A stretch of 51,284 nt of DNA from Pseudomonadota bacterium (GCA_021323675.1 JAJPKP010000050.1:1-51284); one strand, 5' to 3'; positions 34,453-44,221 are shown, counted from the stretch's first letter. Numbers and translations: made by a program. The notes: generated by a model from the sequence alone, not told the origin.

Positions 34453-34968
34453 ATGACCACCGACCGTCAAAATGATTTTTACGAGGCCGAAGCTCCGCAG
34501 GCCTCGCGCGAACTGGCCGAGCTTCGCACCTCGCGCGACTACGTCGCGCCATTCCACATTGTACGCCGCCGCGTGATCGACGACCTTCTCGAAGGCAAGG
34601 CAACCATCGACGCGACGCTGGTAATCCGCATCGGCAACCTCGAGGAGACCGAGGCCGCCTCCGGCGTCGGCGTGGTGCACGCCCTCGATGTCGCATTGCG
34701 CAAGGCGCTGCTCAAGTATTTTCCGTTCCTGGAAACGGTGCGCGTGACCGAGACCTATACCCACGCGACCGGCGAATCGACCGAGGCCGAAGTCGTGTCG
34801 GTCAAGAAGTTCTCCGACGGGCATATCGCGTGGACTACGCTGGCCAAGTCGGCAAACACCGTCGAGGCGGGATGGAAATCGCTGCTCGATGGATACGAGT
34901 GGCGAATCTATACCGAGAGCCTCAAGCTCAGAAAGCTTACCGCCAATCCCAAGTTTTCCAGCCGGTAA
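34453..34968 (+). CDS. Stand-alone LeuA/CimA-type allosteric (dimerisation) domain
   Basis: About 130 of the 171 residues match the regulatory C-terminal domain of 2-isopropylmalate and citramalate synthases: FHIVRRRVIDD, ATIDATLVIRIGN, GVGVVHALDVALRKALLKYFP, VRVTETYTHATGESTEAEVV, then WTTLAKSANTVEAGWKSLLDGYEWRIY. In full enzymes this domain senses leucine or isoleucine; the TIM-barrel catalytic domain (about 350 residues) is absent and is not encoded upstream. It may regulate a synthase in trans or have another ligand. A weak promoter-like pair (TTGAAA 34423, GATAAT 34444) precedes it. The DCC gene follows after 6 bases. Confidence 0.75.
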   Translation: MTTDRQNDFYEAEAPQASRELAELRTSRDYVAPFHIVRRRVIDDLLEGKATIDATLVIRIGNLEETEAASGVGVVHALDVALRKALLKYFPFLETVRVTETYTHATGESTEAEVVSVKKFSDGHIAWTTLAKSANTVEAGWKSLLDGYEWRIYTESLKLRKLTANPKFSSR

Positions 34969-34974
34969 ACAACG

Positions 34975-35406
34975 ATGCCCTCGCGCCCGCATCGCAGTGC
35001 CGGGAAGGCATCGCCGGGCAAGCTGGCGCTGCTCTATGACGGGTCGTGCGCGATGTGCACCGCGGGCGTCAGAAGCGCCTTGAACTTCGACAATTCCGGC
35101 CGGCTCGAACCGCTCGATCTGCATGACGAAAGAGCCCGCGCTCGATTCCCGGACCTTAAGCTTGAAAGCCTGCTCGAAGAGCTGCATGCGGTGGACGACG
35201 ACGGCCGCGTCTATCGCGGAGCGCGCGCGGTGAACGAGATCCTGCGCCGCCAGCGCGGAATCAGATCGTGGCTCGCCCTGCTCTGGTACATTCCCGGCTA
35301 CGCGTGGCTTGCTGACCGGCAATACAAGAAGATTGCGGTATCGCGCTACCAGCGCGATGCGTCCGGGCGGCTAAGCGAACCGTCGGCCTCCGGACCCCAC
35401 CACTAG
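34975..35406 (+). CDS. DCC-family (DUF393) thiol-disulfide oxidoreductase-like protein
   Basis: The 143-residue protein has the family signature YDGSCAMC (21-28; Cys25 and Cys28), then the short helical fold with LDLHDERARARFPDL, DDDGRVYRGARAVNEIL and WYIPGYAWLADRQYKKIA. DCC proteins are thought to be thioredoxin-like redox proteins, but no defined substrate is known. No signal peptide. It is translationally close to the LeuA-type domain protein (6-base gap). Confidence 0.88.
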   Translation: MPSRPHRSAGKASPGKLALLYDGSCAMCTAGVRSALNFDNSGRLEPLDLHDERARARFPDLKLESLLEELHAVDDDGRVYRGARAVNEILRRQRGIRSWLALLWYIPGYAWLADRQYKKIAVSRYQRDASGRLSEPSASGPHH

Positions 35407-35509
35407 GCGGTTCCGTGCGGCCTGGCCCTATTGGCCGGCGTTTTACCGCGAGTTGAAACCTCGGTTGTTTCGTCATCAAGCGGCGCGGTAAGTTATTTTC
35501 TTTGGCGCC

Positions 35510-36937
35510 GTGAAGCCCTTTTACATCTACAACACGCTGTCCCGCAGCGTGGAGGAATTGAAACCTCTGAATCCTCCGGTTGTGACCCTCTATTCCTGCG
35601 GTCCGACCGTTTACCTGCCGCAGCATCTGGGCAACCTGCGAACCTACATATCCTGGGATTTCCTGCGCCGGACCCTCGAGCTGAACGGCTACCAGGTCCG
35701 CCACGTCATCAACGTTACCGACGTCGGACACATGACGTCGGACGAAGACGAAGGCGAAGACAAAATCGAAAAGACGGCCCGCGCGGAGGGAAAATCGCCG
35801 CTGGAAGTCGCAAGCTTCTATCTCGCGATGTTCCAGCGGGATCTTGCCGCGCTCAACCAGGAGCAGCCGATGGTCTGGTGCCGCGCCACCGATCATATCG
35901 GCGACATGATCGTGCTCATCGAGCGGATTGTTGCCGCGGGGATGGCCTACGTCACGAAGTCGGGCGTCTACTTCGATGTCGAGAAGTATCGCGGCGCGCG
36001 CAGGATCGGAAAACTCTCGCGCCAGAGCCTCGATGAGCAGCATGCGGGCCAGCGCCTCGAGCATTCGCCCGACAAGAAAAGTCCGCACGATTTCGCGCTG
36101 TGGGTTCTGAACCAGCCGCACCATCTGATGCAATGGGACAGTCCGTGGGGACGCGGCTACCCCGGATGGCACATCGAGTGCTCGGCGATGTCGATGAAAT
36201 ATCTGGGCGAAACCCTCGATATTCATACCGGCGGAATGGATCATATTCCGATTCATCACGAGAACGAGATCGCGCAATCGGAGAGCGCCACCGGACGCCC
36301 GTTTGCGCGATATTTCGTGCATAGCGCCTTTCTGGTCGGAAAGAGCGGCTCAAAGATCAGCAAGAGCGCGGGGAAGTTCCCGCTGCTGGCCGATGTAACC
36401 GCGGCGGGGCTCGACCCGCTTGCGTTCCGGTTGTTTTGCTTCGGCGCAAAATACCGCTCGGAGCTGGCTCTGGCCGACGAAGGGCTGCGGGCGGCGCAGT
36501 CCAATCTCGACTACTTGCGAGAGTTTGCGCGCAACCTTCCGGCCGAGGCCGCCGCGGCGACGCGCGACAGCGAGTTCGCAGAGGAATATCGTGAACGCTT
36601 CCTGGAGGCGCTCAACAACGACCTCAACACGCCCCAGGCTCTGGCCATCGCGCTCGAGCTGGTTGCGGAAGCTTACCGGCGCAACGACCGGACGATCTGG
36701 AACACGCTGATGTTTTTCGATCGGGTGCTTGGAATCGGGCTGGAAAAGACCCGCGCGGCTGGACAGGCGGCGGCATTTCCTCCAGATATCCAGGCGCTGA
36801 TCGACGAGCGCGCCGAGGCTCGCAAAGGCAGGAATTTCAAACGCGCGGACGAACTGAGGGCGATCCTCGAGGCGCGTGGCTACGAAGTCAAGGACGGAAA
36901 AGGAGGCGCCGCGACCTATCTGCGTCGCGACGCGTAA
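35510..36937 (+). CDS. cysS: Cysteinyl-tRNA synthetase
   Basis: A class I aminoacyl-tRNA synthetase of 475 residues, the normal length. It has the zinc-ligand region LYSCGPTVY (Cys30), the HIGH-type HLGN, NVTDVGHM, GWHIECSAMS with further zinc ligands (Cys, then HHENEIAQSES), the signature GKSGSKISKSAGKF (KMSKS loop) and a C-terminal DALR-like/anticodon-binding region ending ARKGRNFKRADELRAILEARG. Start is a GTG at 35510 without an evident Shine-Dalgarno; the N-terminus (MKPFYIYNTLSR) fits the family exactly. Confidence 0.97.
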   Translation: MKPFYIYNTLSRSVEELKPLNPPVVTLYSCGPTVYLPQHLGNLRTYISWDFLRRTLELNGYQVRHVINVTDVGHMTSDEDEGEDKIEKTARAEGKSPLEVASFYLAMFQRDLAALNQEQPMVWCRATDHIGDMIVLIERIVAAGMAYVTKSGVYFDVEKYRGARRIGKLSRQSLDEQHAGQRLEHSPDKKSPHDFALWVLNQPHHLMQWDSPWGRGYPGWHIECSAMSMKYLGETLDIHTGGMDHIPIHHENEIAQSESATGRPFARYFVHSAFLVGKSGSKISKSAGKFPLLADVTAAGLDPLAFRLFCFGAKYRSELALADEGLRAAQSNLDYLREFARNLPAEAAAATRDSEFAEEYRERFLEALNNDLNTPQALAIALELVAEAYRRNDRTIWNTLMFFDRVLGIGLEKTRAAGQAAAFPPDIQALIDERAEARKGRNFKRADELRAILEARGYEVKDGKGGAATYLRRDA

Positions 36938-36966
36938 ATGCTTGAGATATGGCGTCTTTCCGCGGC

Positions 36967-36996
36967 TTGAACGGCGCGGCCATGCTCTCTTAGAAT
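36967..36996 (+). promoter_or_regulatory. Putative promoter of the MoxR/CbbQ-type gene
   Basis: TTGAAC (36967-36972), an 18-base spacer and TAGAAT (36991-36996) lie 33 bases before the ATG at 37030; AGGTGA provides the ribosome site. Good sigma70-like match by eye. Confidence 0.5.
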
Positions 36997-37029
36997 CGCG
37001 GTTTGGCGTATCCGAGCGACAGGTGACGG

Positions 37030-37896
37030 ATGGGAATTGAGCTAAAGAAATTCGACACGCGAACCCAGGGCGACGGACCCGAGGTTCGCCACCTCGACCC
37101 GCACAACGCACCCTACTATTTGCCGATTGGCGACGAAGTGGAAATCTTCAGCGCCGCCTACAAGGCACGGCTTCCGGTCCTGCTCAAGGGACCGACCGGA
37201 TGCGGGAAGACGCGCTTTGTCGAGCATATGGCACATCAGCTTTCCGCGCTCGACAATGGCCCCAATGAGCTGATCACCGTCGCATGCCACGAAGACCTGA
37301 CCGGCAGCGATCTGGTCGGACGCTACCTGATTCAGGCCGACGAAACGGTCTGGGTCGATGGGCCGCTGACGCAGGCGGTGCGGCGCGGCGCCATCTGCTA
37401 CCTCGACGAAATCGTCGAGGCCCGCAAGGACACGACCGTGCTGATCCACCCGCTTTCAGACCATCGGCGGATTCTGCCGATCGAAAAGCGCGGCGAAACC
37501 ATCGAGGCCCACGAGGGCTTTCTGCTCTGCATCTCCTACAACCCCGGCTACCAGAGCATCCAGAAGAACCTGAAGCATTCGACGCGGCAGCGATTCGTGA
37601 CGATCGAATTCAACTATCCGCCCGCGGACAAGGAATACGAGATCATCGCGCACGAATCGGGCGTCGATAAGGACATGGCGATGCAGTTGGCGGTGCTCGG
37701 CGAAAAGGTGCGCAACCTGAAGGCGTCCGGGCTCGAAGAAGGCGTCTCGACCCGTCTTTTGATTTACGCCGGCGAGCTGATTCGCCAGGGGATCACGCCC
37801 CGGCGCGCTGCGACCGTGGCGGTCACGTGGTCGTTGACCGACGAAAGCGACAGCAAACGAGCGATCGATGAGGTAGTGAAGGCGATTTTTCCGTAG
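37030..37896 (+). CDS. MoxR-type AAA+ ATPase of the CbbQ/NirQ/NorQ group
   Basis: A 288-residue AAA+ protein: Walker A GPTGCGKT (54-61), the [17 protein letters not shown] segment of the CbbQ/NorQ branch, Walker [35 protein letters not shown] (sensor and arginine-finger region) and a C-terminal CbbQ_C part ([17 protein letters not shown]). Such ATPases activate Rubisco, nitric-oxide reductase or other metalloenzymes together with a VWA partner (CbbO/NorD). No such partner lies next to it here; the only VWA gene of the window, at 48.4-49.6 kb, belongs to another module. Its client is unknown. Confidence 0.92.
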   Translation: MGIELKKFDTRTQGDGPEVRHLDPHNAPYYLPIGDEVEIFSAAYKARLPVLLKGPTGCGKTRFVEHMAHQLSALDNGPNELITVACHEDLTGSDLVGRYLIQADETVWVDGPLTQAVRRGAICYLDEIVEARKDTTVLIHPLSDHRRILPIEKRGETIEAHEGFLLCISYNPGYQSIQKNLKHSTRQRFVTIEFNYPPADKEYEIIAHESGVDKDMAMQLAVLGEKVRNLKASGLEEGVSTRLLIYAGELIRQGITPRRAATVAVTWSLTDESDSKRAIDEVVKAIFP

Positions 37897-37957
37897 CACG
37901 ACGTCGCCTTAACCCGCGCCTGCGCGCGGCATTGCACGAAGTAAGGAAAGGCCACAG

Positions 37958-38992
37958 ATGACAACTCTCACCCGATGCATCAAGCCGCTTCTTCTTGCGG
38001 GTTTCTCGGCGACTATTCTTGCTATTGGCGCCACCGCCCGTGCCCAGGTGCCCACCCCGAGCATCCAGTCCGGACCGCGGCTGGATTTTCCCGCCGGGCT
38101 CGCCACCGACAATCGCACGGTATGGGTCGCCAGCTCGCGCAACAACACGATCACCGCGATCGATGCCGCCAGCCACAGCATCTCGCTCGTGGCGGGCGAG
38201 ATTTTCAAAGACGGCAACAACGACGGCGTCGGCGCCGCGGCGCATTTCAACAGCCCCGACGGCATGGTTCTGGTCGGCCGCAGCCTTTACGTCGCCGACA
38301 CCAACAACTCCGACATCCGCAAAGTTGACCTGGACAGCAAGGTCGTCAGCACGGCGGCCGGGGTAGCAAACCTGTCGGGGACCGATGATGGTCCGGCGCA
38401 TGCGGCGCACTTCAACCTGCCGACCCAGCTCGCGACCGACGGCAGTTCGATTTTCATCACCGACAGCGGCAACAGCACGATTCGGCGCCTGACCCTCTCC
38501 GACAATATCGTCAAGACGATCGGCGGGCAGGCCCAGCAAAACGGACGGGATGACGGTCCCGCGGCCAAGTCCACGTTTTCAGGACCGCGCGGTATCGCCA
38601 CCGACGGCAAATACGTCTACGTGGCCGACACCGGCAACAACCTGATCCGAAAAATCGATCTTGCGACCCTCGAAACCAAGACCATCGCCGGAACCGGCGA
38701 CGAAGGATCGAACAACGGTCCCGGCGACAAAGCGACTTTCTCAAATCCGGGCGCGATGTGCCTGAACGGCACTTCCTTGTACGTGATGGATGCGGACAAT
38801 CACGCGATCCGGAAGATCGACACGGCCACCAACGAGGTAAGCACCCTGACCCTGGTCAATGGACATATCGGTTCCGGATGCACCGTCACGAGCGACGGCC
38901 ATACGCTGTACTACTCGGATACGACCGAGAACTCCGTCCAGGCAACGGATACCTCGAACGGCAATTTCACTCCGCTCTTCCCGCTCAATTGA
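37958..38992 (+). CDS. Exported NHL-repeat beta-propeller protein
   Basis: A signal peptide ([20 protein letters not shown], cleavage near residue 30) leads into five to six NHL-type blades of about 55 residues with the motif x-DG-x-x-x-x-A-x-F-x-x-P-x-G, followed by VADT-N-x-IRK-D (for example at [18 protein letters not shown]). This gives a six-bladed propeller in the periplasm, a scaffold or lyase-like fold without visible catalytic residues. AAGGAAAGG before the ATG. The next gene begins 4 bases after the stop, though its function is unrelated. Confidence 0.88.
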   Translation: MTTLTRCIKPLLLAGFSATILAIGATARAQVPTPSIQSGPRLDFPAGLATDNRTVWVASSRNNTITAIDAASHSISLVAGEIFKDGNNDGVGAAAHFNSPDGMVLVGRSLYVADTNNSDIRKVDLDSKVVSTAAGVANLSGTDDGPAHAAHFNLPTQLATDGSSIFITDSGNSTIRRLTLSDNIVKTIGGQAQQNGRDDGPAAKSTFSGPRGIATDGKYVYVADTGNNLIRKIDLATLETKTIAGTGDEGSNNGPGDKATFSNPGAMCLNGTSLYVMDADNHAIRKIDTATNEVSTLTLVNGHIGSGCTVTSDGHTLYYSDTTENSVQATDTSNGNFTPLFPLN

Positions 38993-38996
38993 CGGG

Positions 38997-40061
38997 ATGC
39001 GGGAATCCGCTGAGCGCTTGATCGATCTGCGCAGCGACACCGTAAGTCTGCCCACGCCGGAGATGCGCGAGGCGATCGCGCGCGCTGAGCTGGGCGACGA
39101 CGTATACGGTGAAGATCCGACCGTCAATCGCCTGGAGGCGATGGCGGCGTCGATGATGGGCAAGGAAGCCGCGCTGCTGGTTCCCAGTGGGACGATGGGC
39201 AATCTGGCGGCGATGCTCGCGCATTGCGGGCGCGGCGATCGCGCGATAGTCGGATCCCAGTCTCACACCTTCGTCTACGAGGCGGGCGGCGCGTCGGCTC
39301 TGGGCGGCGTCGTGATGGCTCCGGTTCGCAACACCGATGACGGCGAACTGGACCTGGACGAGTTGAAGCACGAGCTGGCGACGCCGGCCGACGCGCATTT
39401 CGCACCGCCGAAGCTGGCGGTAATCGAGAATACGCACAATCGATGCGGGGGCGCGCCGGTGGCGCTTTCGCATATGGCGGAAGTCTCGGATCTTACCCAC
39501 TCGCGCGGCCTGAAGGTGCATCTCGACGGAGCGCGGATCTTCAACGCCGCGCTCGCGCTCGAAACCACCGCTCAAACCATCGCGTCTCACGCCGATACGG
39601 TGTCGTTCTGCCTCTCGAAAGGACTGGCATGTCCGATCGGGTCGCTGCTGTGCGGGAACCGCGACTTTATCGCTCGAGCGCATCGCGTGCGCAAAATGCT
39701 GGGAGGCGGGATGCGCCAGGCGGGAGTGGTTGCCGCGGCGGGAATTGTCGCGCTTACCACGATGATCGATCGGCTGGCCGAAGATCACGCCAACGCGCGG
39801 GCGCTGGCCGAGGGCCTGGCCCTGGTGGCGGGACTGAACGTCCGGCATGTGAAACGCCGAACGAACATGGTTGTGTTCGACGCCGGCGATCCGGCGTCGG
39901 CGCGCAGGTTTCAGGCCGCGATGAAGGAGCGGGGCGTGCTGCTTTCCGCGCGCGATGCGACCTCGTTTCGCGCCGTCACCCACTATGGCGTGACCCGCGC
40001 GGACATCGATCGAGCGGTGGCACTCGCGGCCGAGGCTGCCGCCGAAGCGTTCGGGGACTGA
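38997..40061 (+). CDS. ltaE: Low-specificity L-threonine aldolase
   Basis: A 354-residue PLP enzyme of fold type I that cleaves L-threonine (and allo-threonine) to glycine and acetaldehyde. Hallmarks are [44 protein letters not shown], the [10 protein letters not shown] aspartate contacting PLP and [14 protein letters not shown] with the PLP lysine (Lys208). The C-terminal part ends [20 protein letters not shown] 38997 lies 4 bases after the NHL gene stop, and the long upstream extension of the frame runs antiparallel to nothing recognisable, so this start is preferred. Confidence 0.94.
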   Translation: MRESAERLIDLRSDTVSLPTPEMREAIARAELGDDVYGEDPTVNRLEAMAASMMGKEAALLVPSGTMGNLAAMLAHCGRGDRAIVGSQSHTFVYEAGGASALGGVVMAPVRNTDDGELDLDELKHELATPADAHFAPPKLAVIENTHNRCGGAPVALSHMAEVSDLTHSRGLKVHLDGARIFNAALALETTAQTIASHADTVSFCLSKGLACPIGSLLCGNRDFIARAHRVRKMLGGGMRQAGVVAAAGIVALTTMIDRLAEDHANARALAEGLALVAGLNVRHVKRRTNMVVFDAGDPASARRFQAAMKERGVLLSARDATSFRAVTHYGVTRADIDRAVALAAEAAAEAFGD

Positions 40062-40149
40062 TTTTTCTTTCTGCTGTCCAACTCCGCCGGTTGCGTACCA
40101 AGAAGCGGCGTGCGGCGGGTATAGAGTATATTCTCGGAACTTGAAGCAA

Positions 40150-40935
40150 ATGGATACGCTTGAAGCACTGTTCTCTCTGCGCGGTCATCGCGCGCTCGTA
40201 ACGGGCGCCTCGTCGGGCCTGGGCGTCGAATGCGCGCATGCGCTGGCGCTCGCAGGCGCCGACCTCGCGCTTATCGCGCGCCGTGAAGATCGGGTAAAAA
40301 ACCTCGCAAGCGAACTCGAAAAGAAGTATCGCGTGCGCGCCGTCGGCATCGGCGCCGATGTCGCTCGCGACGCGGACATCGAAAGCGCCTTCTCGCAGGC
40401 CTCGCGGGAGCTCGCGGGCGAGATAGACATTCTGGTCAACAACGCGGGAGTCTCGCCAACCGGGCGCGCGGAAAATTTCAAGCGCGATCAATGGGACAAC
40501 GCGCTCGCGGTCAATCTCACCGCGCCGATGATCCTGTCGCAGCACGTCGCCCGAGCGCTAATCGCGGCAAAGAAGCCCGGCAGAATCATCAACATGACCT
40601 CGATTTACGGAACTGTCGCGAGCTCCGTGTACCGGCTTTCCGCATACAGCGCGACCAAGGCCGGACTTGCGAATCTGACCCGCCAGCTTGCCGTCGAATG
40701 GGCGCCATACGGAATCCTCGTCAACGCGATCGCGCCGGGATGGATTCCGACCGAAGCGACCGAAGGCGGAATCGCAAAGCCTGGCAACAAGGAGCGCATG
40801 GAGCAGTTCACTCCGCTAGGGCGACTGGGCGCGCCTGAAGAAATTCGCGGCGCGGTGGTTTTTCTCGCCAGCGCGGCTTCCAGTTACGTGACCGGCGCGG
40901 TCCTCGCGATCGACGGCGGCTACACGGCATGGTGA
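40150..40935 (+). CDS. Short-chain dehydrogenase/reductase
   Basis: A 261-residue classical SDR: LVTGASSGLGVECAHALA (nucleotide binding), NNAGVSPTGRAENFKRDQWD, ITMTS-like INMTSIYGTVASSVYRLSAYSATK with the Ser-Tyr-Lys triad, NAIAPGWIPTEAT and ASSYVTGAVLAIDGGYTAW. It resembles gluconate 5-dehydrogenase or 2-deoxygluconate-dehydrogenase-like SDRs, but the substrate cannot be assigned. Either ATG 40150 or TTG 40141 may start it; a TATATT element stands 8 bases before the TTG. Confidence 0.9.
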   Translation: MDTLEALFSLRGHRALVTGASSGLGVECAHALALAGADLALIARREDRVKNLASELEKKYRVRAVGIGADVARDADIESAFSQASRELAGEIDILVNNAGVSPTGRAENFKRDQWDNALAVNLTAPMILSQHVARALIAAKKPGRIINMTSIYGTVASSVYRLSAYSATKAGLANLTRQLAVEWAPYGILVNAIAPGWIPTEATEGGIAKPGNKERMEQFTPLGRLGAPEEIRGAVVFLASAASSYVTGAVLAIDGGYTAW

Positions 40936-40945
40936 ACGCGCATCG

Positions 40946-42394
40946 ATGAGCGACTCGGCCAGGCTTAAAAGCCAGATGTTTCGCCGCAAGCCGGCGGCGA
41001 CGCTGATGGCGGAGGCGGACGACGAAGCGTCGGGCCTCAAGCGCGCGCTCGGCGCGCTGGACCTGACGATGCTGGGAATCGGCGCGATCGTCGGCGCCGG
41101 CATCTTCGTGCTTACCGGGGTTGCCGCGGCCGAATATGCCGGCCCGGCCATTGTTCTCTCTTTCGTCGTTTCCGGTTTTGCCTGCGCGATGGCGGCGCTC
41201 TGCTACGCGGAGTTTGCCGCGATGATCCCGGTCGCGGGAAGTGCTTATTCGTATTCTTACGCGACGATGGGCGAGCTGGTGGGATGGATTATCGGATGGG
41301 ACCTGGTACTCGAATACGCCGTCGGCGCCGCGGCGGTCGCGGTCGGATGGTCGGGCTATCTGCGCATCATCCTCGAGGGTCTTGGTGTCCATCTCCCTGT
41401 CGCTCTGACCCACGCGCCCGGATCGGTTCCCGGCGCGATTATCGACCTGCCCGCGCTGCTTATCGTGCTGGTCATATCGGCGATCCTGTACGTCGGCATT
41501 TCGGAAAGCGCGCGCTTTAATTCGATAATCGTGGCGATCAAGCTGATCGTCATAGGAATGGTTATCGTCGTCGGCGCCTTTTACGTGAAGCCCGCGAACT
41601 GGAGCCCGTTCGCGCCGATGGGCTGGGGCGGAGTGATGAAGGGAGCGGCCGTGATCTTCTTCGCCTACATCGGCTTCGATGCGGTTTCGACCGCCGCCGA
41701 GGAAGTCGTCGATCCCAAGCGCGACCTGCCGCTCGGAATCCTGGGATCGCTGTTCGCCTGCACCCTGCTTTACATCCTCGTCGCCGGCGTGCTGACCGGG
41801 ATGGTCCCTTCGAGAGAGATCGAACTAAACGCGCCGCTGGCATCGGCCTTTGTCATTCGAGGCCTGAATGCCATCTCAGGCATTATCTCGCTGGGAGCTG
41901 TCGCGGGGCTGACTTCGGTGCTGCTGGTCCTGCTCCTGGGCCAATCGCGGGTATTCTTCGCGGTTTCGCGCGACGGACTTCTGCCGCCGGCCTTCAGCAG
42001 GATTCATCCGCAATATCGAACACCGTACATTCCCACCACCATCACCGGCATCGCCGTTGGCGTCACCGCCGCCCTGTTGCCAATCCAGGAGATTGCCGAA
42101 CTGACCAATATCGGTACGCTGTTCGCTTTCGTCCTGGTATGCGCGGGCGTCTGGATCTTGCGGCATATAGAGCCGGACCTGAAGCGGCCGTTTCACACTC
42201 CACTGGTGCCGATGGTTCCGATCCTGGGGATGTTCTTCTGCGCTTACCTGATGTCGAGTTTGCCGGCCGTAACCTGGATTCGCTTCTTCGTCTGGATGGT
42301 AATTGGACTGGCAATCTACTTCAGCTATGGGCGCTTCCACAGCCGCGTCGCCCACGAGGACGCATCGGCGGCCGCTCGAGCCTCAGCGGATTGA
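40946..42394 (+). CDS. APC-family amino-acid permease (CAT type)
   Basis: A 482-residue inner-membrane transporter with about 12-14 helices. The first helix has the substrate-binding IGAIVGAGIFVLTG, followed by AGPAIVLSFVVSGFACAMAALCYAEF, FFAYIGFDAVSTAAEEVVDPKRDLP and FFAVSRDGLLPPAFSRIHPQYRTP, hallmarks of the YfnA/cationic amino-acid transporter branch. It starts 10 bases after the SDR gene, so the two are likely co-transcribed. The exact substrate is not given by sequence. Confidence 0.93.
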   Translation: MSDSARLKSQMFRRKPAATLMAEADDEASGLKRALGALDLTMLGIGAIVGAGIFVLTGVAAAEYAGPAIVLSFVVSGFACAMAALCYAEFAAMIPVAGSAYSYSYATMGELVGWIIGWDLVLEYAVGAAAVAVGWSGYLRIILEGLGVHLPVALTHAPGSVPGAIIDLPALLIVLVISAILYVGISESARFNSIIVAIKLIVIGMVIVVGAFYVKPANWSPFAPMGWGGVMKGAAVIFFAYIGFDAVSTAAEEVVDPKRDLPLGILGSLFACTLLYILVAGVLTGMVPSREIELNAPLASAFVIRGLNAISGIISLGAVAGLTSVLLVLLLGQSRVFFAVSRDGLLPPAFSRIHPQYRTPYIPTTITGIAVGVTAALLPIQEIAELTNIGTLFAFVLVCAGVWILRHIEPDLKRPFHTPLVPMVPILGMFFCAYLMSSLPAVTWIRFFVWMVIGLAIYFSYGRFHSRVAHEDASAAARASAD

Positions 42395-42471
42395 ATTGAT
42401 CCGGCGGCCAACGCAGCCGCCCTCCGGCAAAAGAGCGTTTTGCGGGAGAAGTTCTTCGCTAGCCGCCCGGC

Positions 42472-42511
42472 AAAAAAACGGCGGCTACGGTGTGTCAAGC
42501 CGCAGCCGCCG
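42472..42511 (-). terminator. Terminator of the DUF1329 gene on the - strand
   Basis: Arms CGGCGGCT (42479-42486) and AGCCGCCG (42504-42511) form a stem; on the - strand it is followed by seven T (the A-run 42472-42478). It lies about 150 bases after the DUF1329 stop and is well placed to end that transcript. Confidence 0.65.
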
Positions 42512-42660
42512 CGAAGTAAACCCGGATTTGCTCGTTCGTAGTTTTCGAGGGCTCCGGGCCACCTGGCGTCCTGGCCGCGGGCGCACCTGAACGGGTCCGT
42601 GGCTCGCGGCAGATCGCCATTAAATTAGACGGTCCGCCACGCCGCGTTATTCGAGAAGCC

Positions 42661-43995
42661 TCAGAGCGAGCCGGCCCGCGCCATCGCCTCCGGAGCAAAG
42701 AAAGCGTTGTCGACAATTCCCATATCGATGTACCAGCATTCGTGGTCGGTGGCCTCCGGACCCGGCATGTAAACGACCGAGGTCCCGCCGGAGGTGAGGT
42801 CTTCGTCAACCAGTGCGACCTGGAACATTCGCTTGTACGGATAGATCGCGACCTTGGCGTCCGGCACCGGGCGATCGCGATATGCGTTGAAGGTCGCGAG
42901 GCTCTTCCAGAGGTTTCCCTCGCGATCGTACTGATCCGATGCCGTGATGAACCATCCCTCTGAATCGATATAGAGAATCCGCTTCGGAATGACGGAATTG
43001 TTGCCCGGTTTAGCGGTCGCCTCGACCGCATAGAGGTGGCGCATCTCCCAGTTTTCGGGGCAAACGGTGCGTCCTCCATCGAAGGGACAGGCGACGGCGG
43101 GAGAGTTCTTTGCGTGCGCGCACGCGAGCATGTCCTTCTCGCCCAGGAACTTGTAGTTGTAATCCTCGACTTTCGCGGCAAATCCGAAGTACGAATCCGG
43201 ATCGATTACCGACGCGTACGCCGAGCCGCCCGTAGGACCGTAAGTTCCGCCCGCGGCGCCGTGGGAGCCAAATCCCGCGAGCATCCCGATCGCGTCGGAC
43301 AGGATGCTCGCTGACTGGCGGCGTATCCGCCGCGCGCCCGGCATGAAGATCCAGGTGTTGTCCTCTACGGATGGATCGATGTGACGAAAGCGAATCAATC
43401 CGAAGCCTCTCAGGCTTGACGGCTCCAGGAGCGGATAGAAGCCAAACCGATAGCGGATGCCGCTCGCGGCCGCATCGGGATCGGTCGGTACCGGAGGCAC
43501 TTCGATGCGGCCGATATTGTTGTAAAAGGCGAAGTGCCCCACGGTGAAGAAATCGACCGGCGTCCCCTTCGCGTCTCGCGTATAGTTCGCCACCTCCGCA
43601 TCCCGCAGATCGGCGTCATCCGAGTAGAGCGGCCGGAAGCTGAAATTCCACATGATCTTGGCCGCAATCGCCGGATCGTTGGGATCGAGCAGCGGAAAGG
43701 GCTGGCCCGCAACGTAGTTTTCCAGTGTCCCGTCGGCCGACAACTTGACCTGCGACGAGTACTTCTCCGTCGCGCTCTTGTACGGCGCAGGCCATTCGAG
43801 CTTTGCCGCCGGCACGATATCGAGCTGCATCCCCTGCTCCACCATCACCAGGTTTCCCGGGCTGAGCAGATTTTTCACCAGACCGGCATTGTCCTTGCCG
43901 ATGACGTCGCCGGGTTTGACCTGCGCCAGAGCCGGTGATGCCGCAAACAGGCAACACGGCAGAATCGCGGCAATGATGCGCTGAATGGCCTTCAT
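42661..43995 (-). CDS. DUF1329 exported protein, copy A
   Basis: DUF1329 proteins are secreted or outer-membrane-associated, of lipoprotein-sorting (LolA-like) relation, often found with hydrocarbon or steroid degradation and export genes; exact function unknown. This 444-residue protein has a signal peptide (IIAAILPCCLFAASPALAQ) and the family core: VKPGDVIGKDNA, LLSPGNLVMVEQGM, WNFSFRPLYSDDADLR, FRHIDPSVEDNTWIFMPGARRIRR, PENWEMRHLYAVEATAKPG and PKRILYIDSEGWFITASDQY. ATG 43995 with GAGG is favoured over upstream possibilities. It has its own promoter at 44194-44221, under the operator shared with gntR, and its own terminator. Confidence 0.88.
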   Translation of the reverse strand: MKAIQRIIAAILPCCLFAASPALAQVKPGDVIGKDNAGLVKNLLSPGNLVMVEQGMQLDIVPAAKLEWPAPYKSATEKYSSQVKLSADGTLENYVAGQPFPLLDPNDPAIAAKIMWNFSFRPLYSDDADLRDAEVANYTRDAKGTPVDFFTVGHFAFYNNIGRIEVPPVPTDPDAAASGIRYRFGFYPLLEPSSLRGFGLIRFRHIDPSVEDNTWIFMPGARRIRRQSASILSDAIGMLAGFGSHGAAGGTYGPTGGSAYASVIDPDSYFGFAAKVEDYNYKFLGEKDMLACAHAKNSPAVACPFDGGRTVCPENWEMRHLYAVEATAKPGNNSVIPKRILYIDSEGWFITASDQYDREGNLWKSLATFNAYRDRPVPDAKVAIYPYKRMFQVALVDEDLTSGGTSVVYMPGPEATDHECWYIDMGIVDNAFFAPEAMARAGSL

Positions 43996-44182
43996 ACGAA
44001 CCTCGCGTGAGTGCTTGATGAAAGACATCGCTCGATTGACCTGCTCCGATAAAATTCGCCGGGGGGAGTACGCGCTTGGGAAACGGGGGACCTGGAGGCC
44101 GCGTGCTCTCCCCCCGGCAGGATGCCCATGGCTCTGACAGGCGGCCGGGGGTTGACGCCGATCGCTATCGGCAACCGCCTTT

Positions 44183-44221
44183 TGTCTAGTATCACTATAC
44201 ATCCGCCGCGCCGATTTGCAA
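44183..44221 (-). promoter_or_regulatory. Promoter and GntR-type operator of DUF1329 copy A
   Basis: On the - strand TTGCAA (44216-44221), a 16-base spacer and TATAGT (44194-44199) make a good sigma70-like promoter. A 19-base near-palindrome, TGTCTA-N7-TATACA on the + strand (44183-44201), overlaps the -10. It is the same element, with one mismatch, as the perfect one at gntR (47584-47602). The leader of the DUF1329 message would be about 190 bases long. Confidence 0.7.

Noticed and set aside
37958..38992. NHL-repeat DNA as a tandem repeat or recombination hotspot
   Set aside because: The repetition is at protein level (blades of about 55 residues) and DNA copies are diverged, as expected for an old propeller gene.
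38859..38996. Upstream extension of the threonine aldolase frame
   Set aside because: It overlaps the end of the NHL gene and its residues do not fit the family; ATG 38997 gives the normal N-terminus.
40091..40132. Promoter-like TTGCGT and TATATT before the SDR gene
   Set aside because: Spacing between the elements is about 30 bases, far from the 16-18 expected, so no promoter is claimed.
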